From an uncultured Aeromicrobium sp. (GTDB taxonomy: Bacteria; Actinomycetota; Actinomycetes; Propionibacteriales; Nocardioidaceae), in contig NZ_CAMJVP010000232.1 of the NCBI RefSeq assembly GCF_946221465.1, positions 1 through 5,046 of the forward strand: DNA of 5,046 nucleotides, given 5' to 3'. The first letter of the stretch is position 1. Each line of letters starts with the position of its first letter. Under the pieces are notes generated by a model, which saw only the letters and a list, made by a program, of their open reading frames with translations, ran no database searches and was not told where the DNA came from. This document shows, in pieces, positions 1-5,046 of the stretch. A program made the position numbers and the translations under genes.

Positions 1-140
1 CGTGGAGTTCGATCTGAGTGCAGTCCACGTGGTCGAGAGCAGCCAGGGTCTGGTGGGCCGGCTGAGCCGGACCTGGTCGGTCGCGCTGCACTACTACGAC
101 GGACGGGTGAGGTGCGTGCGGGCCGTCGGGTGCGGTCCGG
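1..140. other. Unassigned segment not matching the transporter it adjoins
   Basis: This segment should encode the last four helices of the MHS transporter but does not in any of the three minus-strand frames. The most protein-like reading is the plus-strand frame starting at base 2. It is open from the window edge, uses G/C-ending codons, and contains a plausible stretch such as SRTWSVALHYYDGRVRCV at about residues 22-39. That frame then runs on without a stop into the antisense of the transporter, to about position 883. It may be the broken 3' part of another gene facing the transporter. I do not recognise the product and cannot exclude non-coding sequence. Confidence 0.3.
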
Positions 141-1117
141 ATCGCCGAGCCGATGGCGAAGACGGGGCGTCGCCCGATGCGGTCGGAGAGCCACCCGTAG
201 AAGCAGGTGGCGGGAATCGCGATCGCCGCCATGATGAAGATCGAGGTCTGCATCGCCGAGGCGTCGATGTCGCGGGACTTGGCGTACGTGATCGCGAAGA
301 CGGTCAGCAGGAAGTACGGCAGGCCCTCGGCGAACCTCAGACCGAGCATCAGCAGAACCTCGCGCCAGTGGTCGATGAACAGCGAACCGATGGGACCGCG
401 TGCCGATGCGCGCTCGCTCTCACTGAGTTGCTCCTCCTCTGCCTTCACCTCGTGGAAGACCGGCGTCTCATCGATGTTGCGGCGCATCCACAAGCCCGCC
501 ATCAACACGATGATCGACAGGAGGAACGGCAGCCGCCATCCCCAACTGAACTGTGCTTCTTCGGGCAGGGCGAGGACCAGCATCATGGCGCCCGCAACGA
601 AGAACTGAGAGACGAAGCCGCCCAGATTCGGGATCGACGAGTAGAAGCCGCGATGCTGCGCAGGGACGGACTCGGCAACGAGGACCATCGAGCCGCCCCA
701 CTCACCGCCCATCGCGATGCCCTGCAGGATCCGTACCATGATCAGCAGCGCCGGAGCGAGCACGCCGACCTGCTGATACGTCGGCAGCAATCCGATCGCG
801 ATCGTGCAGATGCCCATGAGATAGAGCGTGAACAGCAGCGCTCTCTTGCGTCCGACCCGGTCGCCGAAGCGCCCGATCAATAGGCCGCCGGCCGGGCGCG
901 CGATGAACCCGATCGCGAACGTGGCGAGGCTCGACAGCGTCGAGATGAACTCGCTGCTCTCGGGGAAGAAGAGGGTCGGGAAGAAGAGTGACGCCGCGGT
1001 GCCGTACAACAGGAAGTCGTACAGTTCGAGCGTGTTGCCGGCGAGGCCCGACAGCGTGGCCTTCCAGTGATACGCACGTTTGGTCGTCGAAGTGCGCACC
1101 TCATTGCTGCTCGTCAT
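2..1117 (-). CDS. MHS-family MFS transporter, C-terminus lost or off-window
   Basis: This encodes an inner-membrane secondary transporter of the metabolite:H+ symporter branch of the major facilitator superfamily. Such proteins take up organic acids, betaines, shikimate or similar small solutes with protons; the substrate cannot be told here. Translation from ATG 1117 gives the loop motif GRFGDRVGRKR at residues 82-92, the TM4 motif RILQGIAMGGEWGG at 129-142, and the second-half loop motif GWLSDRIGRRPV at 308-319. Hydrophobic segments fit about eight membrane helices. A GAGG lies 9 bases before the ATG. Family members usually have about 430-460 residues and twelve helices. Here the similarity stops near residue 325 (about position 140-145). 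The frame stays open to the window edge (372 codons), but the last 45 or so residues are polar, rich in Pro, His and Arg, and not membrane-like. The gene is therefore probably truncated by a rearrangement or an assembly join. The family call is secure; its intactness is doubtful. Confidence 0.85.
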   Translation of the reverse strand, partial: MTSSNEVRTSTTKRAYHWKATLSGLAGNTLELYDFLLYGTAASLFFPTLFFPESSEFISTLSSLATFAIGFIARPAGGLLIGRFGDRVGRKRALLFTLYLMGICTIAIGLLPTYQQVGVLAPALLIMVRILQGIAMGGEWGGSMVLVAESVPAQHRGFYSSIPNLGGFVSQFFVAGAMMLVLALPEEAQFSWGWRLPFLLSIIVLMAGLWMRRNIDETPVFHEVKAEEEQLSESERASARGPIGSLFIDHWREVLLMLGLRFAEGLPYFLLTVFAITYAKSRDIDASAMQTSIFIMAAIAIPATCFYGWLSDRIGRRPVFAIGSAIRTAPDGPHAPHPSVVVVQRDRPGPAQPAHQTLAALDHVDCTQIELH

Positions 1118-1155
1118 GGTGGGTGACCTCACTCTCGGAGTGTGTTGCCGGCCAC

Positions 1156-1185
1156 ACGCTATTGGAGTTATCTGTTGTCTGTCAA
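1156..1185 (-). promoter_or_regulatory. Predicted promoter of the MHS transporter gene
   Basis: Read on the minus strand, a perfect -35 hexamer TTGACA lies at 1185-1180. Eighteen bases further on is TAGCGT (1161-1156), which fits the actinobacterial TAnnnT form of the -10; ATAGCG at 17-bp spacing is the alternative. Transcription would start near 1149 and give a leader of about 30 bases containing the GAGG ribosome-binding site. Because a terminator-like hairpin follows the upstream BCCT gene, a separate promoter for this gene is expected. Confidence 0.55.
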
Positions 1186-1193
1186 CTGATAAC
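1167..1193. promoter_or_regulatory. 27-bp palindromic operator candidate over the -35 box
   Basis: The 27 bases centred on 1180 form an interrupted palindrome. The outer arms are GTTATC (1167-1172) and GATAAC (1188-1193), and the inner arms are GTTG (1174-1177) and CAAC (1183-1186). C1179 and G1181 also pair around the centre, and only positions 1173, 1178, 1180, 1182 and 1187 break the symmetry. It covers the TTGACA of the predicted MHS promoter, so a dimeric repressor bound here would block RNA polymerase. The core TTGTCTGTCAA resembles sites of GntR-type regulators, but no regulator gene lies in the window and the identity of the protein is a guess. Confidence 0.55.
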
Positions 1194-1227
1194 AAGAAGG
1201 TCTTCTCCACCAGACCGCGAGGCACAA

Positions 1228-1264
1228 CGAAGGCCCCGGCACTCGCGTGGCACCGGGGCCTTCG
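1228..1264 (-). terminator. Terminator hairpin after the BCCT gene
   Basis: A perfect 12-bp inverted repeat (CGAAGGCCCCGG at 1228-1239 and CCGGGGCCTTCG at 1253-1264) encloses a 13-base loop, six bases past the BCCT stop codon. On the minus strand the stem is followed by TTGTG rather than a long T run. This is common in high-GC actinobacteria, where U-poor hairpins often terminate. It separates the BCCT transcript from the MHS gene. Confidence 0.75.
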
Positions 1265-1270
1265 ATCCTG

Positions 1271-3013
1271 TTACGAGCGTGCAGGGCCGCTGGTGTCGGG
1301 CCTGGACCCGTCGGTGTGCTCAGCGTCGTATTCGTCGATCGCGTTCGAGATCCGCTCGTCGACGTGCTCGCCGAAGTGGTCGTCGAAGTTCTCCGAGATC
1401 GTATCGACCACCTGCGAGGTGACGGCCGGTGTCACACGCTCAGTGAGCTCAAGCTGCAACTCGCGTTCTCGCGCGCGTCGGCCGAGTCGGCGGATTTCCC
1501 GGTATTCGGCCTTGAGCGCTTTGTAGGTGGCGAAGCACATGGCGATCATGATGACGCTGAACGGCAGCGCCGTGAGGATGGCACCGGTCTGCAAGGCCAC
1601 CAGACCACCTGCCAGTAGCAGGCCGATCGCCACCAGGCCCTCGATCGAGGACCACAGGACCCGGCTCCACGTGGGCGGCTCAGGATGTCCGCCGTGGCTG
1701 AGCATGTCGACGACGAGGGACCCCGAATCCGACGACGTCACGAAGAAGATGACGATCATGAGGATCGCCACGCCGGAAAGGAGGCCACTGGCCGGGAGAT
1801 TCTCGAGCATCTGGAACAGCGCGTTCTCGCTCGTCACGCTGCCGTCGGGATTGGTCAGGTTCTGGCCGTTCATCTGCTGGTAGATGGCGGTGCCGCCCAT
1901 GACGGTGAACCACGCCATCGTCACCAGTACGGGTACGAGCATCACGCCGGCGATGAACTCGCGGACCGTTCGACCGCGGGAGATCCGTGCGATGAACAGC
2001 CCGACGAACGGGGACCAGGAGATCCACCAGCCCCAGTAGAACGTCGTCCACGCGGCCTGCCACTCGATGCCGGCCTCACCGGTCAGCGCGCTCGTGTTGA
2101 AGCTCAACGGCACAAGGTTAAAGAGGTAGTTGCCGATGTTCTGCACGAAGTCGCGCAACAGGAACAGCGTCGGACCGAGCGCCAGGATCGCCACGAGGAA
2201 CACCCCGGCCAGGCCGAGGTTGACGTTGGAGAGCCATTTGATGCCGCGGGCGACGCCGCTGACCACGGAGAAGGTCGCGATGGCGGTAACGCCGACGATC
2301 AGAGCGACGAGATGCCAGTCGAGGGCCTCGTCGATCACGCCGAGGCTCACCAGGCCGGCGGAGATCTGCTGCACGCCGAGGCCCAGCGAGGTGGCGACGC
2401 CGGCCACTGTGCCGACGATCGCGGCGATGTCGATGACGTCACCGGCCCACCCCTTGACACGGTCGCCCAGCACCGGCTCGAGGGCCCACCGCAGCGAGAC
2501 CGGGCGGCCCTTGCGGTGGATCGCGTACGCCATCGCCAGGCCGACGACGACGTAGATCGCCCAAGCATGAAATCCCCAGTGCAAGAAGACCTGAGACATG
2601 GCCGCATTGATCAGCTGTCCCTCCGATCCCGTGACGCCGGGCTTCGGATCGACGAAGAAGGTCAGGGGCTCGGCGGCTCCCCAGAACACCAGGCCGATCC
2701 CCATGCCGGCGGCGAACAGCATCGAGAACCACGTGGCAATGCCGAACTCGGGCTCGTCGTCGTCCTTGCCGAGCGTGATGTCACCGAAGCGTCCGACGCC
2801 CATCCAGATCGCGAAGATCACGAATCCTGACACGATGAGGACGTAGTACCAGCCGAGGCCCCGTACCACGGTGTTCTGCAGGGTCGTGAGGACCGTCTCG
2901 GTCGCGGACGGGAAGGCGATGCTGAGGGCGACGACGACGGCGAGGAAGCCGAGCGCGGGATAGAAGACACCGTGCCTGAGGCGGGCGGCTTCGTCGGTCG
3001 TGGTAGCTGGCAC
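1271..3013 (-). CDS. BCCT-family betaine/choline/carnitine-type transporter
   Basis: This is a 580-residue inner-membrane carrier of the betaine/carnitine/choline transporter family (BetP-like), which imports quaternary ammonium compounds used as osmoprotectants or nutrients. Twelve helices are visible between about residues 17 and 500. Diagnostic parts are GMGIG in helix 3 (103-107), the aromatic-cage residues W146, W151 and Y154 in LHWGFHAWAIY, the signature WGWWISWSPFVGLF (327-340, with W329, W330 and W333), and TSSDSGS (426-432). By known BetP biochemistry, glycine at the last GMGIG position and the Thr-Ser pair at 426-427 favour sodium-coupled uptake of a trimethylammonium substrate such as glycine betaine; this is inference. 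The N-terminal tail is short (about 15 residues). The C-terminal tail is about 80 residues, basic first (RRLGRRARER) and then acidic. The start is GTG, preceded by AAGGAG at 3025-3020 with six bases between. The stop is TAA. The gene lies 79 bp downstream of the dehydrogenase and is probably co-transcribed with it. Confidence 0.95.
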   Translation of the reverse strand: MPATTTDEAARLRHGVFYPALGFLAVVVALSIAFPSATETVLTTLQNTVVRGLGWYYVLIVSGFVIFAIWMGVGRFGDITLGKDDDEPEFGIATWFSMLFAAGMGIGLVFWGAAEPLTFFVDPKPGVTGSEGQLINAAMSQVFLHWGFHAWAIYVVVGLAMAYAIHRKGRPVSLRWALEPVLGDRVKGWAGDVIDIAAIVGTVAGVATSLGLGVQQISAGLVSLGVIDEALDWHLVALIVGVTAIATFSVVSGVARGIKWLSNVNLGLAGVFLVAILALGPTLFLLRDFVQNIGNYLFNLVPLSFNTSALTGEAGIEWQAAWTTFYWGWWISWSPFVGLFIARISRGRTVREFIAGVMLVPVLVTMAWFTVMGGTAIYQQMNGQNLTNPDGSVTSENALFQMLENLPASGLLSGVAILMIVIFFVTSSDSGSLVVDMLSHGGHPEPPTWSRVLWSSIEGLVAIGLLLAGGLVALQTGAILTALPFSVIMIAMCFATYKALKAEYREIRRLGRRARERELQLELTERVTPAVTSQVVDTISENFDDHFGEHVDERISNAIDEYDAEHTDGSRPDTSGPARS

Positions 3014-3092
3014 GTGGATCTCCTTGCGTCAGAAGCAGTTGCCAACGCACCACTGTGGCAGCGCCGTCCGAGGGACGCAAAGTGAGCCGAGG
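3014..3092 (-). other. Gap between dehydrogenase and BCCT genes
   Basis: No terminator hairpin with a T tract is seen after the dehydrogenase stop, so read-through into the BCCT gene is likely. The gap contains a seven-base inverted repeat (TTGCGTC at 3024-3030 and GACGCAA at 3074-3080) separated by 43 bases, and a small GTTGCCAAC dyad at 3038-3046. Neither is clearly functional, and no consensus promoter could be placed. Confidence 0.35.
3020..3025 (-). promoter_or_regulatory. Ribosome-binding site deciding the BCCT GTG start
   Basis: AAGGAG on the minus strand sits six bases before GTG 3013. This strong Shine-Dalgarno match supports the GTG start, which places a short polar tail before the first membrane helix. 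Confidence 0.8.
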
Positions 3093-3860
3093 TCAGGATC
3101 GGGGGGTGAGGGGGCCGCGGGCGACCTTGTGCGACGCGGCCTGGGCCACCGGTTTGATGACGAGAAAATCGATGTCGACGTGCGCCGGCCGGGTGGCGAT
3201 CCACGCGATCGCGTCGGCCACGTCCTCGGCCGACAGCGGGTTCTCGACGCCTTCGTAGACCTTCTCGGCGCGCTCGTGATCGCCGCGGAAACGGGTGAGG
3301 GAGAACTCCTCGGTATGCACCATGCCCGGCGCGACCTCGCTGATCCGCAGGGGCTCGCCGTTGAGTTCGAGGCGCAGCGTCTCGGTCATGACGGCCACGG
3401 CGTGCTTGGCGGCCGTGTAGCCGCCTCCGCCCTCATAGGCGGTATGGCCGGCGATCGAGCCGACGTTCACGATCGTGCCCGTGCCCGACGAGGCTCGGCG
3501 CAGCGCCGGGAGCAGGGCCCGAGTGACGTTGAGGGTGCCGATGACGTTGACGTCGTACATACGCCGCCAGTCGGCCGGGTCCGCCTCGTCGACGCGTTCG
3601 AGACCGATCGCACCGCCGGCGTTGTTGACGAGCAGGTCCAGCGAGGGACCCACCACCTCGGCGAGGGCGGCGACGGCCTCGGCATCGGTCACATCGCAGG
3701 TCACCGAGGTGCCGCCGATCTGCGAGGCGAGCGACTCGATGCGATCGGTCCGGCGGGCAGCGCAGACCACGCGATATCCCTGAGCGGCGAGGGCGCGGGC
3801 GGTGGCGGCACCGATGCCGCTGCTGGCACCGGTCACGACGGCGAGTGGCTGATTGCTCAT
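3093..3860 (-). CDS. YdfG-like NADP-dependent short-chain dehydrogenase
   Basis: This is a 255-residue cytosolic classical short-chain dehydrogenase/reductase. In order it shows the nucleotide-binding motif TGASSGIG (10-17), an Arg pair in CAARRTDR (33-40) after the second strand that favours NADP(H), D56 in CDVTD, NNAG (79-82), the tetrad Asn105, the catalytic Ser135, and YTAAK with Tyr148 and Lys152. The C-terminal half (TEEFSLTRFRGD, then ENPLSAEDVADAIAW and RPAHVDID) closely resembles YdfG, which oxidises 3-hydroxy acids such as L-allo-threonine, serine and 3-hydroxypropionate. The true substrate is unknown. The ATG at 3860 is chosen because the Rossmann fold begins within seven residues of it; the frame is open far upstream, but that part is antisense to the iron gene. 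The ribosome-binding site is weak (GATGGGG, three bases from ATG). The gene is followed by the BCCT gene on the same strand and diverges from the iron operon. Confidence 0.93.
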   Translation of the reverse strand: MSNQPLAVVTGASSGIGAATARALAAQGYRVVCAARRTDRIESLASQIGGTSVTCDVTDAEAVAALAEVVGPSLDLLVNNAGGAIGLERVDEADPADWRRMYDVNVIGTLNVTRALLPALRRASSGTGTIVNVGSIAGHTAYEGGGGYTAAKHAVAVMTETLRLELNGEPLRISEVAPGMVHTEEFSLTRFRGDHERAEKVYEGVENPLSAEDVADAIAWIATRPAHVDIDFLVIKPVAQAASHKVARGPLTPRS

Positions 3861-3937
3861 GACCCCATCGTCGCAGAGCCCTGAGCCTCGTCTCGATGCG
3901 GTCGGTGGGCTGGCTCGCGCCCGGCGTCGTGGCCGAG
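3861..3937. promoter_or_regulatory. Divergent intergenic region between dehydrogenase and iron genes
   Basis: Together with the iron box, this short region must hold the promoters for two divergent transcripts. I could not place a convincing -35/-10 pair for the dehydrogenase. The near-symmetric iron box lies about 80 bases upstream of the dehydrogenase ATG, so an effect of iron on that gene is possible but not shown. Confidence 0.4.
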
Positions 3938-3956
3938 TAAGGTAAACCGACCCTAA
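3938..3956. promoter_or_regulatory. IdeR/DtxR-type iron box before the siderophore-binding gene
   Basis: TAAGGTAAACCGACCCTAA agrees at 13 of 19 positions with the known iron-box consensus TTAGGTTAGGCTAACCTAA, including both outer half-sites (AAGGT and CCCTAA against AGGT and CCTAA). Its left part, TAAGGT (3938-3943), also fits a TAnnnT -10 element, so a bound iron-loaded regulator would cover the promoter and shut the operon off when iron is plentiful. The transcript would start near 3950. No good -35 is visible, which is usual for such promoters. Confidence 0.8.
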
Positions 3957-3974
3957 GTGAAAGGCGAGATGACC

Positions 3975-5003
3975 ATGAGAAGAATATTGGCGACGCCGCT
4001 CGCGATTCTCGGGCTCGTGCTCGGGCTGGCGGCCTGTGGCGACGATACCCAGGGAGGCGAGGATGGCGCCGCCGATTCGGGGGGATGGGAGCCGGTCACG
4101 GTCACCCACGCCTTCGGGGAGACGGTGATCGAGGAGAAGCCCGAGCGAGTGGCCACGATCGACTTCGCCAACCAGGAGGTTCCGCTGGCGCTGGGTATCG
4201 TCCCGGTCGGGATGTCCAAGATGACCTGGGGCGACGATGACGGCGACGGCATCCAGGCGTGGACGAAGGACAAGCTCGACGAACTCGGCGCCGATGTGCC
4301 GGTGCTGTTCGACGAGACCGACGGCTACGACTTCGAGGCCATCGCCGGTACCGAACCCGATGTCATCTTGGCGGGCTACTCGGGCATGACCGAGGACGAT
4401 TACACCACGCTGAGCGAGATCGCCCCCGTGGTTGCCTACCCGGACGAGCCGTGGGCCACCGAGTGGCGAGACTCGATCGTGCAGAACGCGAAGGGACTCG
4501 GCATGGAGGAGGAGGGCCGGCAACTGGTCGAGGACCTCGAGGCGACCATCGACGAGGCGGTGTCGAAGCGCCCTGAGCTCGAGGGCACCACCGGAATGTT
4601 CCTCACCCACGTCGACCCGTCTGACCTGAGCGAGATCAACTTCTACAGCGCCGCCGATACCTGGTCGAAGTACCTCACCGATCTGGGGATGGAGATCGCC
4701 CCGAGCATCGTGGAGGCCTCCGGAGACAGCGGTGACTACAGCGGATCGATCAGCGGAGAGCGTGCCGACGAGCTCGCCGACGTCGACGTGATCATCACCT
4801 ACGGCGGCCAGGAGCTCATCGACGCGCTCAAAGCCGATCCGGTGCTCTCTCAGCTTCCGGCAGTGGCCAACGATGCGATCGTCGTCCTCGACGGCAGCCA
4901 GTCCATCGGTACCGCGGCCAACCCGACGGCGTTGTCGATTCCGTACCTGGTCGAGGACTACGTGAATCTACTCGCCGACGCGGCCGCCTACACCACCGAG
5001 TGA
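3975..5003 (+). CDS. Iron-siderophore ABC transporter substrate-binding lipoprotein
   Basis: This is the extracellular, membrane-anchored receptor of an ABC importer that captures ferric siderophores and hands them to a FecCD-type permease. The 342-residue protein starts MRRILATPLAILGLVLG and has the lipobox LAAC with the acylated Cys at 21. An acidic Gly-rich linker (about 22-38) precedes the class III helical-backbone binding domain of the FecB/FhuD/FepB kind. Visible parts are VTHAFGETVIEEKPERVATID (split at 43-56 and 57-63), EPDVILAGYSG (127-137), LSEIAPVVAYP (146-156), and the C-terminal lobe with ADVDVIITYGG (268-278) and PYLVEDYVNLL (323-333). AAAGG (3960-3964) precedes the start. ATG 3969 and GTG 3957 are in-frame alternatives, but 3975 gives the best signal peptide and ribosome-binding distance. 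An iron box lies 18 bases upstream. The siderophore cannot be named from sequence. Confidence 0.93.
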   Translation: MRRILATPLAILGLVLGLAACGDDTQGGEDGAADSGGWEPVTVTHAFGETVIEEKPERVATIDFANQEVPLALGIVPVGMSKMTWGDDDGDGIQAWTKDKLDELGADVPVLFDETDGYDFEAIAGTEPDVILAGYSGMTEDDYTTLSEIAPVVAYPDEPWATEWRDSIVQNAKGLGMEEEGRQLVEDLEATIDEAVSKRPELEGTTGMFLTHVDPSDLSEINFYSAADTWSKYLTDLGMEIAPSIVEASGDSGDYSGSISGERADELADVDVIITYGGQELIDALKADPVLSQLPAVANDAIVVLDGSQSIGTAANPTALSIPYLVEDYVNLLADAAAYTTE

Positions 5004-5046
5004 GCGCGGCCGGGAGCCAGCTCGCGCCCGCCGCCGCGGTGCGGCG
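5000..5046 (+). CDS. Start of next gene, probably the FecCD-type permease (partial)
   Basis: GTG at 5000 overlaps the stop of the binding-protein gene by four bases (GTGA), the usual sign of translational coupling in an operon. Fifteen codons are in the window, reading MSAAGSQLAPAAAVR, a short Ala-rich polar leader as often seen before the first helix of actinobacterial siderophore permeases. No membrane segment is reached before the window ends, so the product is inferred from position alone. Confidence 0.5.
   Translation, partial: MSAAGSQLAPAAAVR

Noticed and set aside
140..883. Plus-strand open frame continuing through the MHS transporter.
   Set aside because: Beyond about position 140 it is only antisense to a well-conserved transporter and has shadow-like composition. 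Only its first 140 bases may be genuine coding sequence.
1131..1157. Small inverted repeats (ACTC/GAGT and GTGTG/CACAC) in the MHS leader, considered as a riboswitch or attenuator.
   Set aside because: The stems are four to five bases and the leader is only about 30 bases long, too short for a known riboswitch and likely chance.
1685..2830. Long plus-strand open frame of 381 codons opposite the BCCT gene.
   Set aside because: It is rich in Asp, Arg, His and Gln with no hydrophobic core, as expected from the antisense of GC-rich codons in a membrane protein. The minus-strand BCCT frame explains the region fully.
3024..3080. TTGCGTC/GACGCAA inverted repeat between the dehydrogenase and BCCT genes.
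   Set aside because: Seven bases separated by 43 is weak, and one arm overlaps the BCCT ribosome-binding site; it could easily be chance, so it is only mentioned in the gap entry.
3000..3884. Plus-strand open frame of 294 codons opposite the dehydrogenase.
   Set aside because: It is a shadow of the high-GC dehydrogenase gene and has no recognisable motif; the catalytic residues lie on the minus strand.
3861..4610. The dehydrogenase frame stays open about 250 codons upstream of ATG 3860.
   Set aside because: The extension is exactly antisense to the siderophore-binding gene, crosses its iron box, and reads as Arg/His/Gly-rich sequence without a domain; the short-chain dehydrogenase fold starts at ATG 3860.

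Overview
The window is a high-GC stretch of actinobacterial chromosome. GC-rich codon use, GTG starts, an IdeR/DtxR-type iron box and a TAnnnT-type -10 all point to Actinomycetota. A Corynebacteriales-like host (Gordonia, Rhodococcus or Dietzia type) is my guess from overall feel, not something the sequence proves.

Layout from left to right. Positions 1-1117 (minus strand) hold an MHS-family major facilitator transporter with a convincing N-terminal two thirds. Its similarity to the family stops abruptly near position 140; the remaining 140 bases do not encode membrane protein in any frame. Positions 1118-1270 hold the control region of that transporter (a TTGACA promoter inside a 27-bp palindrome) and the terminator hairpin of the next gene. 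Positions 1271-3013 (minus) encode a full-length BCCT transporter with the aromatic cage and sodium-site residues of betaine carriers. Positions 3093-3860 (minus) encode a YdfG-like NADP-dependent short-chain dehydrogenase. Positions 3861-3974 are a short divergent promoter region. Positions 3975-5003 (plus) encode a lipoprotein siderophore-binding protein under a recognisable iron box, and a next gene, probably its permease, begins in a GTGA overlap at 5000 and runs off the window.

How they work together. The dehydrogenase and BCCT genes lie 79 bp apart on the same strand and end at one hairpin, so they are probably one transcript; a link to uptake and metabolism of a quaternary amine or hydroxy acid is inference. 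The MHS gene lies downstream of that terminator and appears to have its own regulated promoter. The right-hand genes are a separate iron-acquisition operon of usual type. Most of the window is ordinary accessory and transport content. The points deserving a second look are the broken left end, the palindromic operator before the MHS gene, and the iron box. I found no RNA gene, CRISPR array, insertion sequence or evident novel system.
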